DNA from: Luzula sylvatica | Taxonomy: Eukaryota > Streptophyta > Magnoliopsida > Poales > Juncaceae | NCBI GenBank assembly: GCA_946800325.1 | Contig: OX326957.1 | Location: 47,910,307 to 47,974,306, forward strand | Direction: 5' to 3' | DNA length: 64,000 nucleotides | In this document: positions 27,044-39,300 of the stretch, in pieces | How the letters are laid out: every line of letters begins with the position of its first letter | Numbering within the stretch: position 1 is the first letter of the stretch | Position numbers and translations under genes: made by a program | The notes under the pieces: generated by a model | Told to the model about the DNA's origin: nothing | The model's database searches: none | The model's input: only the letters and a program-made list of their open reading frames with translations

Positions 27044-27102
27044 TATATAATTTGTTTTTAGTAACTCTACACTCGAGAAAAATAAATTCAATAACTCGTA
27101 TC

Positions 27103-27782
27103 CAGAGCCGGCAAAATCTGACCCGACCCGAAAATATGACTCGACCCGTCCGAACCCGAATCCGACCCGAGCCGATCCGAAAATGTTGACAAGTCAACGA
27201 CACGAATCCGAACCCGAATGATCCGAATCCGAAATCGACCCGAAACCGAATGACCCGAGCCCGAAATCGATCCAAAACCGAATGATCCGAACCCGAAATT
27301 GACCCGAAACCGAACGACCCGAAACCCGAACCCGAGTGCCCCGAAATTCACGACCCGAATGATCCGAAAATTAAAATATTATTGTTAAAATCAATATAAT
27401 TTTTTTAAAATATCTTGGAATTAATAGAATAAATCCGGATTTACCCGAAAACTAAATTTTTGGAAAATCGAATAATTCGAAATCAAATTTTGTGAAATCC
27501 GAATTACCCGAAAATCAAAATACCCAAGACCCGAATGAACCGAAACCGAAATGACTCGGAACCGCATGACCTGAAAACCGAAACGACCCGAAACCGAATG
27601 ATCCAAAATCCGAAACGACCCGAATGACCCGAAAACCGAAACGATTCGAAACCGAATAACCCGAAAACCGAAACGACCCGAACCCAAACGACACGCGACC
27701 CGAACGATCCGCAAACCGAAACGATCAGAACCCGAAATGGCCCGACCCAAACCTGACCCGAGCCGTCCGATTTCCACCTCTA
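27103..27782. mobile_element. hAT-like non-autonomous element rich in CCCGAA
   Basis: Tandem variants of acccgaa and accgaaa fill about 680 bp. Left end cagagccggcaaaatc and right end gatttccacctcta are imperfect inverted repeats of the tagagGtGGcaaaa type. Flanks ctcgtatc (27095-27102) and ctcgtacc (27783-27790) are an 8-bp duplication with one mismatch. The Phe/Gly/Ser/Arg-rich frames on the minus strand come from the repeat. Confidence 0.8.
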
Positions 27783-28089
27783 CTCGTACCTTATCAAAAT
27801 CACGCCACTTATTAAAACCACATCAGACGCAATCTCGCAGCGCTATCTATCATTTTTTAAATCTAGGAAAATTCTTGAATATTTTTTCTTTTTTTTTTGG
27901 ATATTTGAAACAAGTTCTGGAATTAAAGTATTGAGGATATTTGTCACTACTAATGGAGTTGTCCATTTCTTGTAATTGGAGATGTGTTTGTGAAATGGCG
28001 ATGAGTCATGGCTGTACATGTGATTTGTTTTTCGAATACATGTGCTTTCTTAGAATTCGTTAGAAGGGTGAAATAGGTATTTTAGATAG

Positions 28090-29006
28090 GAATATGTGTA
28101 TTTTGTTTTGAAAAACTAAAGAGGCGAAGCCTCTTTTAATATATTAAACTAAAGTTTAATATATTGGTGCGATTTTACATGATAAATGTAAAAAAATAGT
28201 TTCGCAAAAGTAATTTATAATTGCAAAAGTAAGATACATGCCGAGAGATGATGCTTTCGGCCATCCTTAGACGAACGCAACCTCCCTCTGCGCTTGGTTT
28301 GCCACGCGAGCTCGGATTGTCATCGAAGCTGTCACCGTCGCTGTCGCGGCCCGTCGCTCTCGGACTCGCCCCAAACTCGGCCGTCGCTCTCGGCCTCGCC
28401 CCAGACTCGTCCCAGACTCGCCCCAGACTCGGCACCAGCCTTGCGATTTTTCGATTTTCCTTTTTCCCTTCCCGCTTTTTCCTTTCCCGAGTTTTTGCTC
28501 TTCGAGGAGCTCCAAAATCGCCCCGATGGCGGCTAGGGTTTCGCCCCGATCTGTTCCAGACACACACGACAAGGATAGGGCGTATCCTGGGTTTCGCCAG
28601 TCGCTGTGGCCAGTCGGCGCCCCTTTCCTCCCGTCGCCAGTCGTCGCCCCGTCGTCGCGGTCGCCCCTTTCCTCCCTTTCCTCGCTCCAGTCGTCGCCTT
28701 CTTTCCGCTGCTTTCTCTCTTGAGCCTCTGTGCCAGGCAGATCTGGCAGAACAACTGGACTCCCGGCGCAGCCAGATACATGTCGTCGTTGTTCGTCCCC
28801 TCACCCTCGCTTGTCGCCAGGTGCCAGGCAGCCGCGGCCCGCCGCGTTCGACGTTCGTCCTCGGCGGCTAGGGTTTCGAGAGCGGAACCGAATTCGAGCC
28901 GCAGTTGAGAAGAGAGAGAGAGAAGCGGGTGGAGGCGGCGGCGTCGGTTTGCCTCCACCCCGAAATCGCCCGAAAACGGCTAGGGTTCTGCTGAATATGT
29001 GTATTT
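28090..29006 (-). other. GC-rich insert flanked by 14-bp direct repeats
   Basis: About 750 bp of this segment (28240-28990) is strikingly GC- and CpG-rich in an AT-rich setting. The direct repeat gaatatgtgtattt occurs at 28090-28103 and 28993-29006. Read on the minus strand, the insert starts 'agaaccctagccg', like many plant 5' leaders, and ends in an A-rich stretch next to the repeat, which suggests retroposition. Overlapping frames exist on both strands (for example 28533-28958 and 28175-28804, minus) with Arg/Pro/Ser-rich low-complexity products. I recognise no domain, so I do not call a protein. Confidence 0.5.
28119..28165. other. Two adjacent perfect hairpins
   Basis: 28119-28135 is a 7-bp stem (aagaggc/gcctctt) with a 3-nt loop. 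28138-28165 is a 13-bp stem (aatatattaaact and its complement) with a 2-nt loop. They lie at the A-rich end of the GC-rich insert. Confidence 0.85.
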
Positions 29007-29602
29007 AAAAGACAATTTTAATGCTCAGAAAAGATATAATAGAAAATAGAAATTATGAAAATTTTGGTCTAGAGACACAAATAGGTTTGTAATTATCAGG
29101 GACAGCCCGACGATTTTAGGAGCCTTTGACAAAAAGTACGACACAAATAGGTTTGACACAAAGGATTAGAGAACTAATCGATGATTAATTGGTATTCAAT
29201 GATTCAATCATTATTCAACCAGTATTAATCGATCGTTATACTCTCTGTTCTATTGACACGTATTGTTTTCTATTGACAACGTATACATGGAATGCACATT
29301 CATGAAATGCACAATATTTTGTTTGTTAGGTCAGTTTTGTACAGCAGCAGGAAACTCGTAATTGCAGGAAACCAATATATGCATATCAGGAAACAATGAC
29401 ACCAGGAATATGCAAAAACTATGAGTGTATGATGTTTAAAAGGTGTTTGATGCGAATCATAGGATTAGATATAATGAATGGATACAATATTCTAGAATTG
29501 TATTATTTTTTATTAAATTGTATATATCATATTTATTTCTTAATTATATTAAAATATTATAATTATATCACATAAATAAATCATACAAATAATTTAATTT
29601 CT

Positions 29603-29638
<36 letters not shown>

Positions 29639-29784
29639 TATTATTATTGTTTATTATGTATTATTATTATTATCATTATTTTTTTATTTCTAAATACATT
29701 TTTAATTATGTATTAATTTATTATTATTATTATTATTGTTGTTGTTGTTGTTGTTGTTGTTTAATTTCTAAATATATTTTCAAT

Positions 29785-29824
<40 letters not shown>

Positions 29825-30695
29825 GCAATATCCGGTATGCGGTATCCAATTATTAAATTTCTAAATACCCATGAAAATATATAAGGATGAAAGAAATAAA
29901 TAAGTTAAGTAATTAATCATTGCAAACCTAGCTTTTATCTCTTCAAAAATCATGTCCAAGATAAGTTTCAAAATTCATGGCATTACTTCTTTTCACGAAG
30001 TTTTCTTAGTTTATGAATCCAAAACAACAAATCCAAGTGGGACACCAAACACCAATAATTTATTTTTGGTCAAATCATGGAATTCCAATAGTTGCATCTG
30101 GCAAATTAGACATGATTTTGTTGCTCGAGTATATCATATAATTAAAGAAAAAAAATTGTATATCTTTGAATTCGTTTGAAATATTTTTTTTTGTTTTATA
30201 AAATGTCTATAAATTAGTTATTCTAAAGAAAATAATTTTGTCGTAACAGATAACATGTTGTTTGCAGAATAGCTGGTTTATTCCAGTCATAATGCCAAAT
30301 TGATTATCTTAATCGAGGGCTAATTAGTTGACCCATCATTGGTTACAGTTGTTAGGCCATAACCCATAAATAAAACTACTCACGTGGCCTATTTTAATAA
30401 TTCATAGCCATAGGCATATATAATTTGTTTTTAGTAACTCTACATTCGAGAAAAATAAATTTAATAACTCGTATCCAGAGCCGGCAAAATCTGACCAGAC
30501 CCGAAAATATGACTCGACCCGTCCGAACCCGAATCCGACCCGACCCGATCCGAAAATGTTGACAACTCAACGACACGAATCTGAATGATCCGAATCCGAA
30601 ATCGACCCGAAACCGAATGACCCGAGCCCGAAATCGATCCGAAACCGAATGATCCGAACACGAAATTGATCCGAAACCGAACGACCCGAAACCCG

Positions 30696-31945
30696 TGTTG
30701 GTTAATTCTAACCTAGAGGGGGGTAAATTCGGTAATCTACCGTACAATTAATATATATAATTACATAATTTACTATGCGGAATAAATGATAATTTAAATG
30801 AAATAGATGATACCGTAAACATTTGAACACAAGATGTTTTTAACGAAGTTCGGTAGGTGGTTGCTATGTAGATTTAACTCACCCTTTACTCGCTTAATTG
30901 ATCGACTCAATTAGTTGCGAGTACCTACGTCTCCGGGAATGCCTTGTGCCTTTTTTTGGCTTTCGATTGAATTCCAACTCACTCGATTACAAGGTTTGCC
31001 TAGATCGATTTACACGCTTTCTATCGATCTATAGCTAGGTCTCTTACAAGTTTATTGCACTAGCCTACTACACTTTTCACTAATCGAACTACAACGTGAT
31101 CGGTCACGTGAGTGGGAAACGATTAACGGAGGAATATATAACTTAGATCTATGATCTAGAAAGGTTTCTCAAAGCAATCAATGGATATAGCTTATCACGG
31201 CTTTTAGGGTTTTCTCTCAATTGTATTGAATGTGGAAGACTCCTTGAAGGTTTCTATTTATACTCTCTATAGAAACCCTACAGAAAATTACTAGTTCGTT
31301 CGAACGCACACTATTTCGTTCTGAACGAACATGTAATTTGAACTAGCCGTTTCAAATAACGCAATTGTACTTTGACTGTTCGTTCTAACGAACAATGTGT
31401 TCGTTCGAACGAACTCAATCATACTTTGTTTTTATCCAATTCCAGTATTTATATTCGTCCAACGCACTAACTTTGTGAGTGAACGAATACTCTGTTCGTT
31501 CGAACGCACACACTACTATAATGGGGTTGGTTCAATTAAGTGATTTTTTTTTTTTTTGATATGTCCCAAGTTCGTTCAGAACGAACTTGGAGTTCGTTCA
31601 GAACGAACTTGCAATTCGTTCAGCACGAACTTGCAGTTCGTTCTCACGAACGTTGACACTGAATTGAACTCTTTGTTATTCGAACATGATTGTACTCGAG
31701 GTCTACTTGGTTTTTACCTATGGTTTATTTGTGGTAATTCTCACTCACGGAAGGCTTCGACATTTTGATTTTTGATGTGCTTCGAAAGCCTTCCTTCTAA
31801 TCTTCTTTTCTTGTGCTTCTTGTGACTTCGAAGCTCTTCATCATCTTCGTGTCGTACCTGTGTTATCCTACACACTTTCTCGATGTATACGTTAGTAGTG
31901 ACAGTGTTTTGAAATAATCAAACTATTAGAAAATTTGAACCAACA
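30696..31945 (-). mobile_element. Solo LTR related to the gag-only element
   Basis: 1250 bp. The plus strand starts TGTTGGTTAATTCTAACCTA and ends AAATTTGAACCAACA. Flanks acccg (30691-30695 and 31946-31950) are a perfect 5-bp duplication. Ends and layout match the LTRs at 14899 and 19408 in the same orientation, with diverged sequence. A TATA-like tttctatttatac lies near 31251-31262. Confidence 0.9.
31293..31652. repeat. Diverged palindrome array with variable spacers
   Basis: The half-sites GTTCGTTC and GAACGAAC recur, but the centre varies: no spacer (gttcgttcgaacgaac), a single A (gttcgttcagaacgaac), or altered centres (gttctgaacg, gttctaacg, gttctcacg). I see about nine units. Confidence 0.85.
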
Positions 31946-32356
31946 ACCCGAACTAACCCGAACCCGAGTGCCCCGAAATTCACGACCCGAATGATCCGAA
32001 AATTAAAATATTATTGTTAAAATCAATATAATTTTGTTAAAATATCTTGGAATTAATAGAATAAATTCGGAATTACCCGAAAACTAAATTTTTGGAAAAT
32101 CAAATAATTCGAAATCAAATTTTGCGAAATCCGAATTACCCGAAAATCAAAATACCCAAGACCCGAATGAACCGAAACCGAAATGACCCGGAACAGAATG
32201 ACCCGAAAACCGAAACGATCCGAAACCGAATGATCCAAAACCCGAAACGACCCGAACCCGAATGACCCGAAAACCGAAATGATTCGAAACCGAATAATCC
32301 GAAAACCGAAACGACCCGAACCCGAACGACACGCGAACCGAACGACCCGCGATCCG

Positions 32357-32770
32357 AAATTTGGTGAAACAAACTTTTTTAGTGTTTGTAAAATTTGGTG
32401 AAAAGTTATGTAGAAAAATATACGATACAAATGATCTAAAAACATATTATTTGAACTCTTCAAAACATAAAAAAATTACTATGTATTGAAATGAAAACTT
32501 TTTGGTGTGTGTACAATTTGGTGAAAATTTACGTATTAAAAGATTCGATCCAAACCATCTTAAAAACACAATATTTTGGGTCCTTAGAGCGTTAAAAGAT
32601 TGTTATGAATCGAAAAACTTTCTTAGTGTTTGTAAAATTTGGTGGAAAGTTATGTAGTAAAAGGTACGATACAAATGATCTAAAAATACGGTATTTGAAC
32701 TCCTCAAAGAGTAAAAAGATTGCTATGAATCTAAAAGAAAACTTTCTTAGGATTTCAAAAACACGTTATT
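32357..32770. repeat. Tandem repeat, period about 122 bp
   Basis: The anchor aatttggtg occurs at 32392, 32515 and 32636, giving periods of 123 and 121 bp, with partial units on both sides. Each unit contains variants of 'gatacaaatgatctaaaaa', 'tttgaactc' and 'gattgctatgaat'. It begins exactly where the duplicated CCCGAA element breaks off. Confidence 0.8.
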
Positions 32771-33741
32771 TATATAATTGACGGATCCGACACTGATCCT
32801 AGCACATAATAAAGTACTATTAGTTGGTATTTATATAATTGTGTTTTAGACATGATATTTTATGTTTTATTTTTATATCAATGTTGCATAAGAATATCAT
32901 GACCATGTCTTGCGGTTTTTAAGTGATGAATTTATCATACGACATTCATGAATATATTTTTTATATAATGTTGCTAGGATGCTAAGATATTATCATTTCA
33001 TGATCTGATCATGTCTTTTGTATGTTTTAGTTTTCTTATTACATGACTAAGAAATTAGAAGAAACTGATACACCTTGTTATAAAAGTTATCGGGGAGATG
33101 CCAATTGCGGTCTGAATTAAACCGATATATCGCTAAAAAGCTGGTTTCACGAATCTCGCTCAATTTGTATATCTAGATTTTAGAGAATAATGAATAATTT
33201 GTCTGATGTAATAGACTTGTTTCAAAATTATTTGCGAAGTCGAGATCAAAAAGCTACCGTAACGAGTTTGGTGGTGTAATATATAGTTCACAAAAGTAAC
33301 ATAAATTAAGAATTAAGATCTTTAATTGATTATAACCATTTGTATTCATGAATGAAACGAACGAAAGAGAAATACATTCAACATTTTGTTGATTGATACT
33401 GTCATGAATGAAATATTCACTACAAAATACAAATACAGCGTAAACGATCATATAACAAAGTAAATGAGTCGTGGTTAACTATGTAAACTATTTCGTTCAA
33501 TTTATTATCGAAGGATAAAATTGATATTGATATTGTTATTTACTATAATATTTAAAGCCTACTTTGTGAATCCTTTTGTTAACAAAATATAATATGCCCC
33601 AAATTAGATCTCATTTTCTTCTATTTTCTTTTTACTCTGAAAGCCCGCAGGTAATTCCTTTATCATAATTGCCATTAACAAAATTGAACCAATATCACAA
33701 TAATCCGGATAATAACGGTTCAAATGTCGATTTAAATTCAA
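32771..33741. other. AT-rich intergenic sequence
   Basis: I see no gene or clear repeat here; short open frames look incidental. Confidence 0.5.
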
Positions 33742-34586
33742 GGGGAATTCTTGAAAATCTCCTAATATTTTTGGAATTTGTCAAAAATCTTTTAACTTTA
33801 GATTTTTTTAAAAACTCCCTATAAACTAAGCAATAATCATAGGCACCTAGATTTTTTATCTAGATTTGCACCTAGAAATACACGTGGCATTCAAATTTAG
33901 AATTTCTAAAATTTATTTCCATTTAAAAGTTTGATGTGGCTGCACCGTGATTTGCCACGTATGTTTCTAGATGAAATCTAGGTGCGAAATCTAGGTGCCT
34001 ATCATTATTGTAAACTAAGTTTCATTCTTCAAAAATTCCGAACTAGTGTTAAGTTTAATATTTCATCCAAGTTATTGTTTTTGTCCCTAAAATATCCTTC
34101 ATAATTTATTTTGTAATTGAATTTATTTTATAAATAATATAATATTTTATAATATTATCTTATGATATTTATGATATTATTCTATAATATTTTATATGAT
34201 TTTTTATATAAAATTATTTCAAATAAAAAATTAAAATTGTGATATAAAATAATATTTATTTAATAAAATATTACTATATGTTATATAAATATTAAAATAA
34301 AAAATTGAGTTGTAAAATATTATCATAAACTATTTTTAGCATAATAACATAAAATATTTAATTTATATAAGTATTTATTAATTTATATTAAATAAAAGAA
34401 TTTATAAAAAAAAATTAATAAGGATATTTTTGTCAAAAAAAATAAAATTGGATGGAATATTAAAATTAACACTAGTAAGGAATTTTTGAAGAATGAAATT
34501 TAATTTCTAAGATTTTTGAAAAAATTCAAAACTCAGGGAGTTTTTGACAAATCCTAAAATAGTTTGGGAGTTTTTCAAGAATTCCC
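33742..34586. mobile_element. Mutator-like TIR element
   Basis: 845 bp, beginning GGGGAATTCTTGAAAATCTC and ending caagaattccc. Inverted similarity runs about 60 bp from each end. Flanks ttaaattcaa (33732-33741 and 34587-34596) are a perfect 10-bp duplication, in the Mutator range. A related left end starts near 56275. It contains a second, nested element. Confidence 0.85.
33831..34010. mobile_element. 180-bp TIR element nested in the 845-bp element
   Basis: Starts CAATAATCATAGGCACCTAG; the last 24 bp are its complement with one mismatch. Flanks taaactaag (33822-33830 and 34011-34019) are a perfect 9-bp duplication, typical of Mutator-like elements. Confidence 0.92.
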
Positions 34587-34823
34587 TTAAATTCAATTAA
34601 ACTAAACAATAAAAAATCGCGCAACCTGTACCTACGGGTTTTCATCAAAAAAAAAAAAAAAAAAAAAATCGAGCAACCTATTATTTTAAAACGAAAATAG
34701 ATAATCAAATTGTTAAATCAGTAATTATCAATTAATCACCATTAATCAATAAGTAATCTAAATTCCTACAACATTGACATCTAGTACAGTAGTACTAGTA
34801 TAGTAGTAGTCTGTACTCTGTAG

Positions 34824-36064
34824 CAGTGTTGTAAAAGTCGGTTTATAACGCCGATTAGTCGGAGATTAATCTCAAATTTTTGGTCATGCGACAAGTTAAG
34901 GCCATATCTTTCATAAAAGTCACTTTATCCGACTTGGGCCGATTTGGGCCGTTTTTTCATTTTTTTTTCCGACTTTTTACCGACTAGGCCCATAAGTTAT
35001 AATCAACTTTTTTTTTTAAATAAAATTATATATTTGGGCTCAAATTTGTTCTATTCATAGAAATTAGTCAATTACTTTGGTATTTTTGGCAATGATTTCA
35101 GATGATTTTTTTTATTTCCATATGATTTCTCTTCTTTCCATTCAAATTGGTTCAGGCCAAGGTTCTTTTCTTAGCCTCTTACGCAAAGTTAGGGTTTTGG
35201 GTGCCTTTCTCTCTAAATCATAATTCAAAGTAATAATTTATGCTTTTTCTCTTTCATTTTTCTGATTATTTGTGATAATTTAGGTTCCAGGGTTCTTCTT
35301 TCTATTCAAATTGCATTATGTAGATTTTAATTTGTTTATAATTTGCATGTTTTGATAATATGAATTTATAGTTGCAATATGGCTCACGTCTTCGAAATTA
35401 AGTCAATTGGTGTATATTCAATTCAACACTAGATTACTGGAAACTCGAAAGAAAAAAAAGAGTCTTCCGGTATTGAAGATGTGCTTCTATGTCCTGATTC
35501 CCACTCGACACAACATTGGATGCTAAATAATTCTAAAGATAATAGTGAGAGTGATTTTGAGGTGAGAGATGTTAATGATGATGAATTTGATTCGAGCAAT
35601 TCAGAATGAGGAAACGGACACAAGATTAGATGATAGTGATTTTGAATTTCCGAATACTACATCGCACGACGAGCATGATTTTGATATTTAGTTTATTTTA
35701 ATTAAAATTTGAATATTTATTTGGTTTAAGTGTTAGTTACTTAGTTTTGTTTGTTTTTTTATATTTATATGAACTTAAATGGGCATAGAATTCTGGTATT
35801 TATGGTTCGTATGACTTTTGGATTAGTTCAATTATAAAATTTAAGTTATGATTTATATATTTATAATGGTCTTAGCCTTCTTAATTAGTAATATGTTAAA
35901 TTAATAGTCAAAAAATATATGATAATATATGAAAAAATGTTAATTTCGACAAATTACATATTCCGACTAGTCTCCGACTAATTCCGAATAATCTCCGATT
36001 AATCACCAAATCTCAAGTCTCTATCCAATCAGATCCGTTCCGACTTCTGACATTTACAACATTG
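34824..36064. mobile_element. hAT-type element, 1241 bp
   Basis: Begins CAGTGTTGTAAAAGTCGG and ends GACATTTACAACATTG. Flanks ctctgtag (34816-34823 and 36065-36072) are a perfect 8-bp duplication. Around 35430-35610 a short plus-strand frame encodes an acidic Asp/Ser/Glu-rich stretch ending in a stop. It may be a remnant of a transposase or host exon, but I cannot identify it. Confidence 0.88.
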
Positions 36065-36310
36065 CTCTGTAGTAGTAGTAGTGACCAGATAAGATTCCTT
36101 GATTAGTCGTGTACACTGAATTACCGATTACTTCCATCAACAGGGTCTTGATGGGCCCTGTAGTTCAGCCATGAACCATCTATCAAGCAACCTCACACTG
36201 TCCTCCCGCGCCCGTAACGGGACGCCTTTCCGCTTCACGTGTTTCCCATAGTCCCATTCCCTTCCATCATCACTCCCGCTGCAATATTCATTCTTTCGCC
36301 GCACTTTACC

Positions 36311-39300
36311 ATGGCATTGTCGCCGTCTCCTCTCCTCTTCTCCCCCAATCCTATCCCCTTCTCTATCTCTCCTCCTCCCAAATCTCCAAAATGTACCTTC
36401 CTTACTCTTCCCACCTCTTCGCCCATCAAATCCCGGTCCAATCCCGTCCATCAGACCTTCCGGCGTATGAATATGCGGATTCCAGTCGTGGGTTCCACTC
36501 CGGTGGCTTTGATCTCCGGTGAAGACCTGCCTGAGGACTACGATCAACAGTTTCCCGTGGTGGGTCCTGGTTGCCGGAGAAGAGCTGGAGTTTTGCTTCA
36601 TCCCACCTCTCTGTCAGGTCCATATGGCATAGGTATGCTATGCTAGCACATGATTGCTATATTATTAGTTGGTATTGTTATTTCATTTGCAAATATGGTA
36701 AAATGTTGAGGGTCAATTGCACAAAATACTTATTTTCAAGCTATTATAAATGTATAATAAACCCCTTTTCGTGTTCAAAATTGTGTGATAAGGTGATCTC
36801 GGAGACGAGGCATTACAATTTCTTGATTGGCTTCATTCTTCTGGGTGTACTGTTTGGCAGGTACTTTCTTCATGTTATTTCCCTCTCTATCGCTCAATTA
36901 GAATATAAATATACCATTTCGGTATTAATCGATCTGTATTGAACTGAACCCAGTTGAAAACCCAGAACTGAAAATTCTAGTAAAATCCAAGAACTAATTT
37001 CCAAGTTTTATTCAGAATTTATAGCTTATGGAACTAATTTCATGCAGGTCCTTCCTCTTGTTCCGCCAGGAAGGAAATCTCGAGAGGATGGTTCCCCTTA
37101 TTCTGGCCAGGTCATTATTTTCTCTCTCTCTCTCTCCTTTTCTTTTGTCTTTTTTCTAATTGATCATTGAGATTTATTTTATCCTCCCTTTTAAATGAAT
37201 TAACTATTAAATTTAAAATGTCCTGATTTTTTTTAACAGGATGCGAATTGTGGCAATACCCTTTTAATTTCTCTAGACGAACTTGTTAAAGATGGACTCT
37301 TGTCGAAGCATGAATTACCCGAACCTTTGTTTGCTTTCAGACTCTCTCTTTATACTTAATTGTACCGTTTAAATTTGAAAATTATTTTTTAACTTTATGA
37401 ATATCGTTGTATCGTCAATATATCAGGGACATAGAGTCTGTTGAATTTGAAAAAGTTGCGAGTATCAAGGACCCTCTAATATCAAAGGTTAAACCCTAAA
37501 TCCTAAATTTAATTTATCCTTGTTAAATTTTGTATAAATTAAAATCCACTTCTCTTAGGCAGCTCAGAGACTCATTCTGAGTAAGGGGGAGCTCAAAAGT
37601 CAATTCGAGAATTTCAGGAAAGACCCTACAATTTCAGGTAATTATATCTCAATTTTATATACATAGCATTCATGTTTGTTCTGAATTTATATTCTTTTTG
37701 GTATTTACCAATAGGATGGCTCGAAGATGCAGCAATATTTGCTGCAATTGACAATACCATTAACACGCTTACTTGGTACGAGTGGCCCGAGCCTTTGAAA
37801 AATCGCCACCTCGGAGCCCTGGAAGAAATTCACCAAAAAGAAAAGGACTTTGTAAGAAATATTCTCTTTCTTAATTTTCTGACATTACAATCATACTTGT
37901 AAAAACTTATATTATCGAATTAATATAATGCAGATTGATATATTCATAGCAGAGCAATTCTTATTCCAAAGACAATGGCAAAGAGTTAGAAATCATGCAC
38001 ATAAATTAGGAATTAGCATAATAGGCGACATGCCTATCTATGTTGGTTATCATAGTGCTGATGTATGGGCCAATAAAAAATCCTTTTTGCTGGTAATTTA
38101 TTTATTAAAATTTCGTCCTTTTTTTCTAAATGTACCGAGTTTTTATTTTAAATTATTGATCGAACAGGATAGAAAAGGGTTCCCAACTCTCGTTAGCGGT
38201 GTTCCTCCTGACGCATTCAGCGAAACTGGCCAGCTATGGGGCAGGTAAAATTTGCATATACGCCCTTCAAAAAACTGGAATTTTTTCTAATTGTTTGAAT
38301 GGTGTAGTCCTTTGTATGATTGGAATGCTATGGAAGGAGATGGGTTTAAATGGTGGGTACAAAGAATTAAACGCGCCGTTGATCTCTATGATGAATTTCG
38401 TATCGATCATTTTCGTGGCCTCGCTGGCTTTTGGGCTGTTCCCTCTGGTAAATTTTTTTTTTTTTTTTTTTTTTATTTCTTTTGCAAATTATTTTAGTGA
38501 ATTTGATTATTTAAAAGTGGTTATTCATGCTTCTTGCAGAGGCCAAGGTGGCGATGGATGGAACCTGGAAAGTGAGTGCCTTTTTAATTATTTGTTTTAT
38601 GGTTATGATTTTAGTTATTTGTTTTTCTTTCATGTAAATGTGAATATTGTAAAACCAAATAAATTATGAATTTTTGGAGATTTATTTAATTCATGTATTT
38701 TTGAATTGACAGTAGGTTGGACCGAGAAAAGCTTTTTTTGATGCCATTATTGGAGCCGTTGGAAATATAAGCATCATTGCTGAGGACCTTGTATGTGTCT
38801 TTTATATATATTGATATATTTTAATTATAAATTTGCATTAAAATGATAAATAAATAGTAATCTCAATTTATTGTTGATTAATTTAGGGTGTTATAACTGA
38901 AGACGTCGTGCAACTAAGGAAAGCCATTGGCGCACCTGGCATGGCGGTTCTCCAGTTCGGTAATTCCTCGTTCTCTCCGGTTAAAGATAATTAAATATTT
39001 ATTGTATTTTTTGTACTTAATTTTTGATTTTATGATTAGCATATGGGGGTGGTTCGGATAATCCTCATTTACCCCATAATCACGAGCCTGATCAAGTTGT
39101 TTACACTGGAACTCACGACAATGATACAGTAAAGCGCCACGTCATCATATGATTCAATTTTATTCTTAATAATTTTCATCAATATTTTTTTTGTAGGTAT
39201 TGGGTTGGTGGGAAAACTTACCTGAGGAAGAGAAGCATATCGTGAGTGCCTTTTAATTACAAAATTGTAGAATTTTAATTATTTTTATGTTATAATTATT

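Larger units (their letters stand above)
25364..29417. repeat. 4-kb segment, first unit of a tandem duplication
   Basis: The sequence from 'actatgagtgtagg' at 25364 reappears at about 29418 and stays nearly identical for about 2.4 kb of common sequence. That includes the microsatellites, a 75-codon frame (25890-26117 / 29952-30179) and a CCCGAA-rich TIR element. Only the first unit has the LTR at 26358-27043. The sequence from 27783 to 29417 is present once. Confidence 0.88.
29418..32356. repeat. Second unit of the tandem duplication (truncated)
   Basis: It repeats the first 2.4 kb of the unit at 25364 but lacks the 686-bp LTR. Its CCCGAA-rich hAT-like element (from 30476) is split by a solo LTR (30696-31945). 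Similarity stops near 32356, before that element's right end. Confidence 0.87.

Noticed and set aside
27088..27777. Minus-strand frames rich in Phe-Gly-Ser-Arg (also 30394-30747 and 32053-32463).
   Set aside because: They are frames over the CCCGAA repeat, open in several phases at once.
28104..28135. Helitron 3' end, because of a short hairpin.
   Set aside because: No CTRR terminus follows the hairpin on either strand, and the flanks show a 14-bp direct repeat rather than an A/T insertion site.
28175..28958. Arg/Pro/Ser-rich frames up to about 200 codons on both strands.
   Set aside because: High GC content leaves few stops in any frame. No domain or splice structure supports a protein.
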